The notes beneath the pieces are model-generated. The model did not search any database. It was given only the letters and a program-made list of their open reading frames with translations, and was not told the DNA's origin. From positions 1 through 64,000 of the forward strand of contig DVMQ01000006.1 of the NCBI GenBank assembly GCA_018714895.1: a stretch of 64,000 bases of DNA. The letters run 5' to 3'. Made by a program: the position numbers and the translations under genes. How positions within the stretch are numbered: the stretch's first letter is position 1; each line of letters starts with the position of its first letter. The stretch is from Coprovicinus avistercoris. GTDB taxonomy: Bacteria; Actinomycetota; Coriobacteriia; Coriobacteriales; Atopobiaceae. Shown piece by piece: positions 8,043-17,028 of this stretch.

Positions 8043-8553
8043 CAATCAACCTGTGAGCATTGCTTCTGTCCTAGGTTCCTATTTAGACAATGAGCTTGCT
8101 CAAAATATCAATGTCACCCAAAACGCTTCTCGTGCGTGGTGGCGGGCAAACGGTGATTTTGAACATCGTCATACGTGTGGTGTATATCTGAAAGATCTTT
8201 CTGATCTTGATAGGGCACCCGAGCTTTATGTATATATTGATTCAAATGCGGTTTTACAAGATTTCACGACGAATCGTGAAATCTATCTTGCCCGGCTTGA
8301 GAATATTGGATTTATAGTTTCCGATGTACAATTTCGTCTCTCAAAGTATGCCGGTCATCGTTCAAAACAAAAGCAAATCGAGATTCAGTCAGCATCTTCT
8401 CCTGTATCAGCTAAACTGCCTGAACCCACCTCAGAAGAAGTACATGAAGTACAACAGGCATGTTCTGAGCTTCCCGATGGATTGCGCGAACGAGTGGAAA
8501 GCGCAATGCTTAATTCAATTCTTCGTCAAAAAGAAAAAGATACCGTCGATTAG
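8035..8553 (+). CDS. dciA: DciA-family helicase loader (DUF721)
   Basis: About 172 aa. The DUF721/DciA core is seen in residues ~15-105 (ARAWWRANGDFEHRHTCGVYLKDL-like region, YVYIDSNAVLQDFTTNREIYLARLE). DciA proteins are the ancestral loaders of the DnaB helicase and usually sit near dnaA/recF/gyrB, as here. ATG at 8035 overlaps the recF stop by 8 bp. The C-terminal half is low in conserved motifs. No DnaC/DnaI homologue is seen in the window, which fits use of DciA for loading the DnaB encoded at 24.4 kb. Confidence 0.8.
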   Translation: MDNNQPVSIASVLGSYLDNELAQNINVTQNASRAWWRANGDFEHRHTCGVYLKDLSDLDRAPELYVYIDSNAVLQDFTTNREIYLARLENIGFIVSDVQFRLSKYAGHRSKQKQIEIQSASSPVSAKLPEPTSEEVHEVQQACSELPDGLRERVESAMLNSILRQKEKDTVD

Positions 8554-8697
8554 ACAAATACCGCTCAAATCGTCTTGTAAGGCTTCTGAATGGTATTCGT
8601 ATGATTCTTGTTGTTCATTTAGGTCTTGGCCTGGAACCATTCGAAGAATGAGTGTAGACTTTCCGGGGCTATGAGGCTTCATAGGAAGGATTGGCCA

Positions 8698-10653
8698 GTG
8701 GCATCAAAGAAAAAAGAAGCTGAAGATTACGGTTCTGGGTCCATTAAGATCCTCGAGGGTCTTGAAGCGGTCCGGAAACGTCCAGGAATGTACATTGGAA
8801 CAACGTCTGCTGCAGGTCTGCATCACCTGGTTTGGGAGATTGTAGATAACTCAGTAGACGAAGCTATGGCAGGATTTTGTAACCGTATTAAAGTAACGGT
8901 TCATCCTGATAATTCCGTTACCGTAGAAGATAATGGCCGAGGTATTCCTGTTGATAAACACCCGGTTAAAAAAATTCCTACCCTTGAAGTTGTTCTTACT
9001 ATCCTTCATGCAGGTGGTAAGTTTGACAACAATGCATATAAAGTATCGGGTGGTTTGCACGGTGTAGGTGTGTCTGTTGTTAATGCTCTTTCAAAACGTC
9101 TTATCGCCCAGGTAAAACGTGATGGAAAAATATATGAGATGCAATTCTCGCGTGGTAAGACCACAGAGAAGATGCATGAGGTTGGTAAGAGTAAAACAAC
9201 TGGTACAACCATAACGTTCTGGCCGGATGAAGAAATCTTTGAGACCACCGTTTTTAATTACGATACGCTCCATGATCACCTGCAGGAAACGGCGTTTCTC
9301 AATAAGAATCTCAAGATCACCCTTACCGATGAACGCGAACTCACGCCACGTACTGATGAATTCTGTTATTCCGGCGGTATTATCGACTTCGTAAAATATC
9401 TCAACGAAGGCAAAGAGATTCTTCCTGGTTTATCTAAGCCTATTTATATTGAAGGCACCTCTGCAGCGGATGCGCCTGACGAACAGCGCGGAGAAGTAGA
9501 AGTTGCACTTCAGTGGAACAGCTCTTATACCGAGCGAACCATGTCGTTTGCAAACGACATTTACACTGAAGAAGGTGGCATGCACCTCGAGGGCTTTAGA
9601 AGCGCGCTTACAAAGGTTATTAACGACTATGGTCGTAGTCACAATATCCTTAAAGAAAAGGATTCAAACCTTACTGGTGATGATGTTCGTGAGGGTTTAA
9701 CAGCAGTTCTTTCTGTTAAGCTTCCTGACCCGCAGTTTGAGGGTCAGACAAAAGCAAAACTTGGTAACTCTTATATGCGTACCCTTGCTAACCGCATTGT
9801 TAGTGCTGGTATGAGCGAGTACCTAGAAGAACATCCAAACCAAGCAAAAGAGATTCTTAAAAAAGCATCACAGGCTGCAAAAGGTCGTCTTGCTGCTCAG
9901 AAAGCACGTCAAGCTACTCGTCGCAAAGGCCTTCTTGAAAGTGCAGCGCTTCCAGGAAAGCTCGCCGACTGCTCAGTGCGCGATGCAGAAATGACAGAAC
10001 TCTTTATTGTCGAGGGTGACTCAGCAGGTGGCTCTGCCAAGATGGCACGAGATCGTTCTATCCAGGCAGTTTTACCTCTGCGCGGTAAGATTTTGAATGT
10101 TGAGCGCGTACAAGAGCATCGTGCTCTATCTGCAGATACCATCACCTCTCTTATTACTGCTATTGGTACAGGTGTTGGTCCTGAATTTAATATTGAAAAG
10201 GCGCGTTATCACAAAATCGTAATCATGACCGATGCTGATGTTGACGGTGCGCACATTCGTATCCTGCTCCTCACATTCTTCTATCGTTATATGCGTCCTA
10301 TGATTGAGGCTGGTTATATCTTTGTTGCCCAGCCACCCCTGTATCAACTTAAACCCAAAGGTCGCAAGAACGGAAAGTACATCTATACCGATGAGGAACT
10401 TGCTCTTGAAGCAAGTAAATTTGAGGATTCCTCAAAGTACACCGTGCAGCGATATAAGGGTCTTGGTGAAATGGATCCTGAACAGCTGTGGAGTACCACT
10501 ATGGAGCCAAAGAATCGAATTCTGCTTCAGGTAACCATTGATGATGCCCAGGCAGCTGAGCGTGCAGTAAGTGATCTTATGGGAACACAAGTTGAGCGTC
10601 GTAAGGACTTCATCCAAACGCACGCTAAAGACGTCCGATTCTTGGACATCTAA
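8698..10653 (+). CDS. gyrB: DNA gyrase subunit B
   Basis: About 651 aa, ATPase subunit of gyrase. The GHKL ATPase has EIVDNSVDEAMAGF and the DNGRGIPVD and GGLHGVGVSVVNALS boxes. The transducer follows. The TOPRIM domain has FIVEGDSAGGSAKMARDRSIQ, PLRGKILNVE and DADVDGAHIR, and the C-terminal YKGLGEMDPEQLW motif is present. The GTG at 8698 with a GGAAGGA site gives the usual start (ASKKKEAEDYGSGSIKILEGLEAVRKRPGMYIG region); an upstream ATG at 8626 is less likely. GyrA follows 15 bp later, so the pair is an operon. Confidence 0.97.
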   Translation: MASKKKEAEDYGSGSIKILEGLEAVRKRPGMYIGTTSAAGLHHLVWEIVDNSVDEAMAGFCNRIKVTVHPDNSVTVEDNGRGIPVDKHPVKKIPTLEVVLTILHAGGKFDNNAYKVSGGLHGVGVSVVNALSKRLIAQVKRDGKIYEMQFSRGKTTEKMHEVGKSKTTGTTITFWPDEEIFETTVFNYDTLHDHLQETAFLNKNLKITLTDERELTPRTDEFCYSGGIIDFVKYLNEGKEILPGLSKPIYIEGTSAADAPDEQRGEVEVALQWNSSYTERTMSFANDIYTEEGGMHLEGFRSALTKVINDYGRSHNILKEKDSNLTGDDVREGLTAVLSVKLPDPQFEGQTKAKLGNSYMRTLANRIVSAGMSEYLEEHPNQAKEILKKASQAAKGRLAAQKARQATRRKGLLESAALPGKLADCSVRDAEMTELFIVEGDSAGGSAKMARDRSIQAVLPLRGKILNVERVQEHRALSADTITSLITAIGTGVGPEFNIEKARYHKIVIMTDADVDGAHIRILLLTFFYRYMRPMIEAGYIFVAQPPLYQLKPKGRKNGKYIYTDEELALEASKFEDSSKYTVQRYKGLGEMDPEQLWSTTMEPKNRILLQVTIDDAQAAERAVSDLMGTQVERRKDFIQTHAKDVRFLDI

Positions 10654-10668
10654 CGAAAGGTATCTTAC

Positions 10669-13437
10669 GTGGCTGACGATACAAATAAGTTTGATGGTGA
10701 AGATCAGAACGAACTCAACAATGATGAGAACACCATCAATGATGAACTTGATGATGAAGAAGTCGATGAAGATTTAGACGATGATTTAGACGAATCTGAT
10801 GAGTCTTCAACACTTAATCTTGCTGGAGCTGGCCTTTCTCACGCTATTAGTGATGAGGCGGGTACACGTATTACGTTAAAAGACATTCATGGTGGAGCCA
10901 TTAAACCCACCGATATGGCTCAAGAAATGAAAACATCATTCCTTGAGTACTCCATGTCTGTTATCGTGGCTCGCGCTCTTCCAGATGTACGAGATGGTTT
11001 GAAACCTGTACACCGCCGCATTCTGTATGCAATGAATGAGGCAGGTATTACCGCAGGTAAACCTCATAAAAAGTCTGCATGGACTGTCGGAGAAGTAATG
11101 GGTAAGTATCACCCACATGGTGATGCTGCTATCTATGACTCTATGGTCCGTATGGCGCAAGACTTTTCAATGCGTCTTCCGCTTATTGATGGTCATGGTA
11201 ACTTCGGTTCGATCGACGGCGATCCTCCAGCAGCTATGCGTTATACCGAGAGCCGTTTGACCCGTGCTGCTGAAGCAATGCTGCGCGATCTCAATAAAGA
11301 AACCGTCGATCTGCAGCCTAACTACGATGAGTCACTTACTGAGCCAGCGGTTTTGCCAGCACGTTTTCCTAACTTGCTGGTGAATGGTTCATCAGGTATC
11401 GCTGTTGGTATGGCTACCAACGTTCCTCCGCATAACTTGCGCGAGGCTGCCGATGCGGTTTGCATGATGATTGATAATCCTGATGCAACGACTGATGAGC
11501 TCATGACGGTACTACCTGGTCCGGACTTCCCAACAGGCGGCATTATCATGGGTACAGAAGGTATCCGTGAAGCATATGAGACTGGACGCGGATCCATTAC
11601 CATTCGCTCAAAAGTACATGTTGAGCAAATTAAAAATGGCCGTCAGCGTCTTGTTGTTACCGAAATTCCTTACCAGGTTAATAAGGGTTTGCTCCAGGAA
11701 AAAATTGCTCATGCGGTTAATGAGAAACGCATTGAAGGTATTTCAGATATGCGTGACGAGTCTAACCGCAAAGGCATGCGTATTGTTATCGACCTTAAGA
11801 GCGGTGCAGTTCCTCAGGTTGTTCTCAATAATCTTTATAAGAAGACACAACTGCAGGCAAACTTTAGCATCATTGATATTGCACTCGTAAATGGTGTGCC
11901 ACGCACTCTTTCGCTGCGTGAGATACTGCGTCACTATATCGACCACCAGGTTGATGTAGTTACTCGCCGCACGAAATATGATCTTGATAAAGCCGAGAAG
12001 CGCGTTCATATTCTCGAAGGTTTGCTGATAGCTGTCGATAATATCGACGAGATTGTTCATATTATTCGCTCTTCTCACGACGATGCTGAAGCAAAACGCC
12101 GTATGAACGAACGCTTCGACATCGATGAGATTCAAGGTGAAGCAATTCTTCAGATGCGTTTGAGAAGACTTACTGGTCTTGCTCGCGATGAACTTGTTGC
12201 TCAAATCGCAGAGCTTCATGAGCAAATCGCATACTTTAAAGATTTGCTTGCCCATGAGGACAAAATCCTCGGCGTTATTAAAGACGAGCTGCGCGAGATT
12301 GTCGATCGCTTTGGTGATGATCGTCGTACCAAGATCTCTACGCAGGAGGCACAGGATCTCGATGTTGAAGATCTTATCGCCGAAGAGGATATGGTTGTTA
12401 CGGTTACGCATGCTGCCTACGTAAAGCGTCTGCCAGTTGTTACCTATCGTTCTCAGAAGCGTGGTGGTAAGGGTATCTCAGCGCTGTCTCTTAAAGAGCA
12501 TGACTTTGTTGAAGACATGTTTGTTGCTTCAACTCATGACTATGTGATGTTCTTTACTAACTTCGGCAAGGTTTATCGTCTGAAGGTTCATGAGCTACCC
12601 ATTGGTTCCCGTCAAGCACGTGGACAAGCAATTGTTAACTTGCTCAATCTTGCAGAAGGTGAACATCCTACTGCCGTTATTACAACACGTGACTTCCCCG
12701 CAGATGAATTCTTGATGTTCGCAACAGCACGAGGAATGGTAAAGAAAACCGCTATTAGCGATTACGACCGTACTCGTCACGATGGCATGATTGCAATTAA
12801 CCTCAAGGATCACGATGAGCTTATCGATGTTCGCCGTGTTCGCGAGCATGAGAAAGTCATTCTTGTATCCACCGATGGTAAAGCCATTCTCTTTGACGAA
12901 TCGGAAGTTCGGGCAACTGGTCGTGCAACTTCAGGCGTTCGCGGAATTACGCTCAAGGGTGAAGCTCACCTGTTAGGTATGGAAATATCTAACGGCAAAG
13001 GCGATCTGTTTGTTATCACCGAAAAGGGTTACGGAAAACGTACGCCTATCTCGGAATATCCTGAGCATAAGCGCGGTGGCCAAGGTGTCTTTACCATCAC
13101 AATGACTGCTAAAAAGGGTGCCTTAGCAGGAATGAAGGTAGTGGGACCTCAGCACGAAATCATGGTGGTTTCTGAAGAGGGTATCGTCATTCGTATGAAG
13201 TCTGGCGATGTAAGTCGACTCGGCCGCTCTACGCAAGGCGTAAAAGTAATGAACGTTGCCGACAACGATCGTGTAACAGCAGTGGCGCGTATGTCGGTGA
13301 AACCGAAGCAGGCTAAAAAAGCAGACACCAATCAAACAGCCTTCAATCTCATGGAAATGGAAGCTTCTTCTGAGGATGAATCGGTAGATATTGGTGGCGA
13401 TGAGCAGGTTCTTGATTTGGACTCTGACGATGAATAA
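10669..13437 (+). CDS. gyrA: DNA gyrase subunit A with acidic N-terminal extension
   Basis: 922 aa. The breakage-reunion domain starts about residue 84 (EMKTSFLEYSMSVIV) and has the RYTESRLT motif with the catalytic tyrosine. The GyrA box is QKRGGKG and a beta-pinwheel C-terminal domain follows. The first ~68 residues are an extra, very acidic tail (Asp/Glu/Asn-rich) absent from E. coli GyrA. The quinolone-determining segment reads GDAAIYD, with Ala at the Ser83 position and Asp at 87. Start is GTG at 10669 with an AAAGG site. A bidirectional terminator follows. Confidence 0.96.
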   Translation: MADDTNKFDGEDQNELNNDENTINDELDDEEVDEDLDDDLDESDESSTLNLAGAGLSHAISDEAGTRITLKDIHGGAIKPTDMAQEMKTSFLEYSMSVIVARALPDVRDGLKPVHRRILYAMNEAGITAGKPHKKSAWTVGEVMGKYHPHGDAAIYDSMVRMAQDFSMRLPLIDGHGNFGSIDGDPPAAMRYTESRLTRAAEAMLRDLNKETVDLQPNYDESLTEPAVLPARFPNLLVNGSSGIAVGMATNVPPHNLREAADAVCMMIDNPDATTDELMTVLPGPDFPTGGIIMGTEGIREAYETGRGSITIRSKVHVEQIKNGRQRLVVTEIPYQVNKGLLQEKIAHAVNEKRIEGISDMRDESNRKGMRIVIDLKSGAVPQVVLNNLYKKTQLQANFSIIDIALVNGVPRTLSLREILRHYIDHQVDVVTRRTKYDLDKAEKRVHILEGLLIAVDNIDEIVHIIRSSHDDAEAKRRMNERFDIDEIQGEAILQMRLRRLTGLARDELVAQIAELHEQIAYFKDLLAHEDKILGVIKDELREIVDRFGDDRRTKISTQEAQDLDVEDLIAEEDMVVTVTHAAYVKRLPVVTYRSQKRGGKGISALSLKEHDFVEDMFVASTHDYVMFFTNFGKVYRLKVHELPIGSRQARGQAIVNLLNLAEGEHPTAVITTRDFPADEFLMFATARGMVKKTAISDYDRTRHDGMIAINLKDHDELIDVRRVREHEKVILVSTDGKAILFDESEVRATGRATSGVRGITLKGEAHLLGMEISNGKGDLFVITEKGYGKRTPISEYPEHKRGGQGVFTITMTAKKGALAGMKVVGPQHEIMVVSEEGIVIRMKSGDVSRLGRSTQGVKVMNVADNDRVTAVARMSVKPKQAKKADTNQTAFNLMEMEASSEDESVDIGGDEQVLDLDSDDE

Positions 13438-13502
13438 ATCTTTTGCATGAATATATTTTGAAAATTTGTGCGAAAAAGATTTTGAAACCTGAATCGTAAA
13501 AC

Positions 13503-13546
13503 AAAAAAGGGCGACGATTTTAAGAAACCGTCGCCCTTCCTTTTTG
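13503..13546. terminator. Bidirectional terminator between gyrA and the DUF151 gene
   Basis: Stem AAGGGCGACG / CGTCGCCCTT (13507-13516, 13529-13538), with an A-run on the left and a T-run on the right, so it can end gyrA on the plus strand and the converging minus-strand gene. Confidence 0.8.
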
Positions 13547-13559
13547 TAAACATTGTGAA

Positions 13560-14099
13560 TTACGACTTCTGAGACTCTCCGTTATTCCCGATGAGAAAGT
13601 CTTCAGGAGAAAGTGTCTCCACAAAATCATGAAATTCTTTAAGCTCGCGCTCCTCTTCATCTTTTCTAACAGTTGTGAAATCTGGATACGCAGCAGTTTC
13701 AAGAACATCAGAATTAACGAAAATCGGAGCCTTTGTACGCACTGCAAGAGCAATTGCATCAGAGGGGCGTGCATCCACGTTGATATGCTCGCCGTCACTG
13801 CGAATAAGTGTGACATGAGCAAAGAAAGTTGCTCCCTCTACGCGATCAATCCCTACCGATGAGATGGTCGATCCAAGCTCAGAAACAACGTTTTTGAGCA
13901 GGTCATGAGTAAAAGGACGATGGTTTGTACTGTCATCCATTCCCATACTTATAGCGCTTGCCTCAGCAAGACCAATTTGAATAGGAAGCTGAAGATTCCC
14001 ATCTGTTAAACGGGGATTACGCGGGCGCAGCACGACCATCGAGGCAACTGGTCCACCACCGACAACAATCGTCTCAATGTCCATTCTTACTTGAGTCAT
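13560..14099 (-). CDS. Bifunctional nuclease family protein (DUF151)
   Basis: About 179 aa. The conserved DUF151 region spans residues ~20-135: LPIQIGLAEASAISMGM, RPFTHDLL, then the ARPSDAIALAVRTKAPIFV motif, which is diagnostic. Family members are small proteins linked to nuclease activity in plants and to unknown roles in bacteria. ATG at 14099 follows GGAGG at a 6-nt spacing; a GTG two codons upstream is possible. A short Glu-rich C-terminal tail follows the domain. Single-gene unit, convergent with gyrA. Family firm, role unknown. Confidence 0.85.
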   Translation of the reverse strand: MTQVRMDIETIVVGGGPVASMVVLRPRNPRLTDGNLQLPIQIGLAEASAISMGMDDSTNHRPFTHDLLKNVVSELGSTISSVGIDRVEGATFFAHVTLIRSDGEHINVDARPSDAIALAVRTKAPIFVNSDVLETAAYPDFTTVRKDEEERELKEFHDFVETLSPEDFLIGNNGESQKS

Positions 14100-14170
14100 G
14101 TGCACCTCCTTATAATTCCTTCATGTGTTGTATGGGGTATGGTACCCATTCAAGAAGTTCATACAAAGTG

Positions 14171-14199
14171 TTGACCTACAGAAAAATATGTCGTAATAT
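14171..14199 (+). promoter_or_regulatory. Promoter of the tRNA-Ile/tRNA-Ala unit
   Basis: TTGACC (14171-14176), exactly 17-bp spacer, TAATAT (14194-14199). Predicted transcription start about 7 bp before the mature tRNA-Ile 5' end. Confidence 0.7.
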
Positions 14200-14212
14200 A
14201 CTATCTCGCGTT

Positions 14213-14289
14213 GGGCCCGTAGCTCAGTTGGTCAGAGCGTCCGGCTGATAACCGGGAGGTCACAAGTTCGAGCCTTGTCGGGCCCACCA
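14213..14289 (+). tRNA. tRNA-Ile (anticodon GAT)
   Basis: 77 nt including an encoded CCA. Acceptor stem GGGCCCG / CGGGCCC, anticodon loop CTGATAA, T-loop GTTCGAG. Folds as a standard cloverleaf by eye. Confidence 0.97.
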
Positions 14290-14302
14290 CAATTGCCAAT
14301 AG

Positions 14303-14337
14303 GCACCCCAGCGCTAGCCGAGTCGCCGCTGGGGTGC
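14303..14337 (+). terminator. Hairpin between tRNA-Ile and tRNA-Ala
   Basis: Perfect 11-bp stem GCACCCCAGCG / CGCTGGGGTGC followed by TTATTC. The U-tract is poor, so it may be a weak terminator or a processing signal. Confidence 0.45.
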
Positions 14338-14375
14338 TTATTCGTCTGACCTTCAGCGTCAGATGTATAGCTCTC

Positions 14376-14451
14376 GGGGACGTAGCTCAGCTGGGAGAGC
14401 GCGGGCTTTGCAAGCCTGAGGTCGTGGGTTCGAACCCCATCGTCTCCACCA
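14376..14451 (+). tRNA. tRNA-Ala (anticodon TGC)
   Basis: 76 nt with encoded CCA. Acceptor GGGGACG / CGTCTCC (with one G-T pair), anticodon loop TTTGCAA, T-loop GTTCGAA. The Ile-Ala pair usually found in rRNA spacers stands here without rRNA. Confidence 0.97.
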
Positions 14452-14460
14452 CATGTTACC

Positions 14461-14492
14461 GCCGGGGCCAATTTGGTTCCGGCGTTTTTTTG
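14461..14492 (+). terminator. Terminator after tRNA-Ala
   Basis: Hairpin GCCGG ... CCGGC with an inner CCAA/TTGG pairing, followed by seven T residues. Confidence 0.75.
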
Positions 14493-14601
14493 TTTTGCGA
14501 ACAAAGTGCAGGAGCTGTTAAGGATTCCTGCTGCACAACACATTGAGATTTTGGAGCATATATCATAGTTCCGTTCAAATCTTTTTAAGTATGGAGGAAA
14601 C

Positions 14602-15066
14602 ATGGCTCGTAATGACGAGAGTAATGCCGCGCAAGGCGGAGTTTCGGAGGAGTTAGATGCCCTCTCATGTGACCTTCTTGGCTCAGCTCTCGATGCGCTT
14701 GCAGCTGGCTCAGATGTTCTGGCGGTTGTAGCGCTTGAAGACGAGCATAATACACGCATTTCTCGTTCGTTTATCAACGATGCACCAGAGGCGTGTATCG
14801 AGGCAGCACGAAATTATGTTCAAGGACTTATAGCTTCCTCAGGTGATAAAAACAATGGTCTCGACATGCCTGTTCGTTATGCGTTGGTATATGAAGGGGC
14901 TGTTGAAAATACAGACGGTGCTTTCGATGATGCACTTATTCTTGAATTTGCCGAACAAGGAACACAAGCATATTCGGCATATGTACTCTGGGATGGGTTT
15001 GGTGCAGGGGAAAATCTTGCCTGGACAGATCCAGCACCAGCAGGTGAAGTTGAATCTCTTTTTTGA
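14602..15066 (+). CDS. Conserved hypothetical protein
   Basis: 154 aa, acidic, no membrane segment, signal peptide or motif that I recognise. Residues ~15-70 look helical (SEELDALSCDLLGSALDALAAG) and the C-terminal half has alternating hydrophobics suggesting a small alpha/beta fold (PVRYALVYEGAVENTDGAF, YSAYVLWDGFG). ATG at 14602 has a strong GGAGGAAAC site. It lies 69 bp before typA in the same direction and may be co-transcribed. Codon use and the ribosome site support a real gene. Function unknown. Confidence 0.65.
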   Translation: MARNDESNAAQGGVSEELDALSCDLLGSALDALAAGSDVLAVVALEDEHNTRISRSFINDAPEACIEAARNYVQGLIASSGDKNNGLDMPVRYALVYEGAVENTDGAFDDALILEFAEQGTQAYSAYVLWDGFGAGENLAWTDPAPAGEVESLF

Positions 15067-15135
15067 TCATTGAGCAAGATAAATCGTCTTCTTATAAATA
15101 CGAACGATTGAGACCCCGGAGGGAAAGTAGGAAAC

Positions 15136-16974
15136 ATGCGGCAGGAGTTTATCCGTAACATTGCAATTATCGCCCACGTTGACCACGGTAAGACAACACT
15201 TGTGGATAAACTTCTGAGGGCTACCGATGCTTTTCGTGAGAATCAAAAAGTAGAAGATCGTATTCTCGATTCAAACGATCAAGAGCGTGAGCGTGGCATT
15301 ACGATTCTTGCGAAGAATATTTCTATTGAATATAACGACGTCAAAATCAATGTTATTGATACGCCAGGCCACGCAGATTTTGGTGGCGAGGTTGAGCGTG
15401 TTCTTAAGATGGCAGACGGCGCTCTTTTGCTTGTTGATGCTGCTGAAGGTCCTATGCCTCAAACACGTTTCGTTTTACGCCACGCTATAGATGCAGGCCT
15501 TTCAGTCATGGTTGTTATCAATAAGATTGACCGTGAAGGTGCAGATCCAGAGAATGCTCTCAATGCTTCACTCGATCTCATGATGGATCTTGGAGCAACC
15601 GATGAGCAGCTTGAGTTTTCGATGGAGCACGTCATCTATGCAAGCGCCGTCAATGGTTTTGCACGCCTCAGCCCTGATGATGACAACATGGATATGTATC
15701 CTCTGCTCGACATGATCGTAGATGCCATGCCTGCTCCTGATGTTGACCCCACTGGTCCGCTTGCAATGCAATGCGTGACGGTTGATCACTCGAGCTATGT
15801 TGGACGTATTGGTATTGGTCGTGTCTATTCAGGCACGATTCATGACGGCGATAAAATTCTTGTCGTAAAGAATGATGGCAGCCGCGCTATGAGCCAAGTA
15901 AAACAGCTGTATACCTTCGACTATCTCGGCCGTGCAGAGTGTACCGAGGTTGTTGCAGGTGATATTGGTGCTGTAGTTGGTGTTGATTCCACTGATATTG
16001 GTGATGTCTACACCGACCCAGATAATCCTGTTGAACTCGATCCAATTGAGATCGATCCTCCTACACTTGCCGTTGTTTTTGAGCCTTCTACATCTCCTTT
16101 GGTGGGACGCGATGGTGACATTGTTGGCGGACGCCAACTCAAAGAGCGACTCGAGCAAGAGCGCGAAAACAACGTTACGATGCGCATTGAAGAGCTTCCT
16201 GATAAAACGGGTGTCGAGGTTGCTGGCCGTGGCATTTTACATCTTTCAGTACTGATGGAAGATATGCGTCGTGAAGGTTATGAGTTCCAAGTTGGACGTC
16301 CGCGCGTCCTCTTTAAGAAAGATGATCATGGCAATAGGCTCGAGCCCATCGAGCAAGCAGTTGTTGAATGTCCTGGAGAGTATTCAGGAAAGGTGATTGA
16401 GGTCTTTGGTAATGCTGGCGGTACGATGACCAGCATGGATCCTGGTGCCACCCAAACACATCTTGAGTTTAAGATCCCGACGCGCGGCATTATGGGTCTT
16501 AAAAACAGGATTCTCAATGTAACCCACGGCGAGGGTGTGTTCTATCACACATTCTTGGAATACGGTCCCTATGCCGGTGAAATTGGTGTTCGCCAAAACG
16601 GTGCCATGATTTCTATGTCTACCGATAAGGCCGTTGCCTACGCCCTTGGAACCCTGCAAGAGCGCGGAACACTTTTTGTTGCTCCAGGTACTGAGTGCTA
16701 TGAAGGCATGCTTGTTGGTGAACGCTCAAAGCCGGGTGATATGGTGGTTAACATTGCTCGTACCAAGAGTCTTGGCAACCAGCGTTCAAGTACAGCTGAT
16801 ATTGCAGTTCAGCTTACACCGCCTCGAACGTTTACCTTGGAAGAAGCACTTGAGTACATCATGGATGACGAACTGGTAGAAATTACGCCAAAGAATATTC
16901 GTATGCGTAAGCGCATTCTGAATAGTACAGAGCGCCGTAAGTGGGCAGTTCGCTCTGGTCTTGTAAATAAATAA
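15136..16974 (+). CDS. typA: Translational GTPase TypA/BipA
   Basis: 612 aa, the normal length. Ribosome-associated GTPase of the EF-G superfamily, used in stress adaptation and ribosome assembly. The G domain has AHVDHGKTTL (G1), DTPGHADFGGEVERV (G3) and NKIDREGADP (G4). Domain II, the EF-G III/V-like domains and the TypA-specific C-terminus (NIRMRKRILN) follow. A GGAGGGAAAG site precedes the ATG. An intrinsic terminator lies 22 bp downstream. Confidence 0.97.
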   Translation: MRQEFIRNIAIIAHVDHGKTTLVDKLLRATDAFRENQKVEDRILDSNDQERERGITILAKNISIEYNDVKINVIDTPGHADFGGEVERVLKMADGALLLVDAAEGPMPQTRFVLRHAIDAGLSVMVVINKIDREGADPENALNASLDLMMDLGATDEQLEFSMEHVIYASAVNGFARLSPDDDNMDMYPLLDMIVDAMPAPDVDPTGPLAMQCVTVDHSSYVGRIGIGRVYSGTIHDGDKILVVKNDGSRAMSQVKQLYTFDYLGRAECTEVVAGDIGAVVGVDSTDIGDVYTDPDNPVELDPIEIDPPTLAVVFEPSTSPLVGRDGDIVGGRQLKERLEQERENNVTMRIEELPDKTGVEVAGRGILHLSVLMEDMRREGYEFQVGRPRVLFKKDDHGNRLEPIEQAVVECPGEYSGKVIEVFGNAGGTMTSMDPGATQTHLEFKIPTRGIMGLKNRILNVTHGEGVFYHTFLEYGPYAGEIGVRQNGAMISMSTDKAVAYALGTLQERGTLFVAPGTECYEGMLVGERSKPGDMVVNIARTKSLGNQRSSTADIAVQLTPPRTFTLEEALEYIMDDELVEITPKNIRMRKRILNSTERRKWAVRSGLVNK

Positions 16975-16995
16975 ACAGAAAAGCATATCGAGTTG

Positions 16996-17022
16996 AAGAG
17001 CCGCATTTTGCGGCTCTTTTTA
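16996..17022 (+). terminator. Terminator after typA
   Basis: Stem AGAGCCGC / GCGGCTCT with a 5-nt loop and a run of five T. Convergent with the minus-strand UPF0126 gene that ends at 17029. Confidence 0.85.
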
Positions 17023-17028
17023 TAGCTC

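Noticed and set aside
11743..12411. 222-codon open frame on the minus strand inside gyrA
   Set aside because: It lies wholly within a conserved gyrA segment, has no ribosome site and low-complexity, Cys/Asn-rich translation typical of an antisense shadow.
14213..14451. Remnant of an rRNA operon around tRNA-Ile and tRNA-Ala
   Set aside because: The pair has its own promoter and terminator and no 16S or 23S sequence is seen on either side.
14232..14777. 181-codon minus-strand frame
   Set aside because: It covers both tRNA genes and the start of the following gene; the translation includes antisense tRNA sequence.
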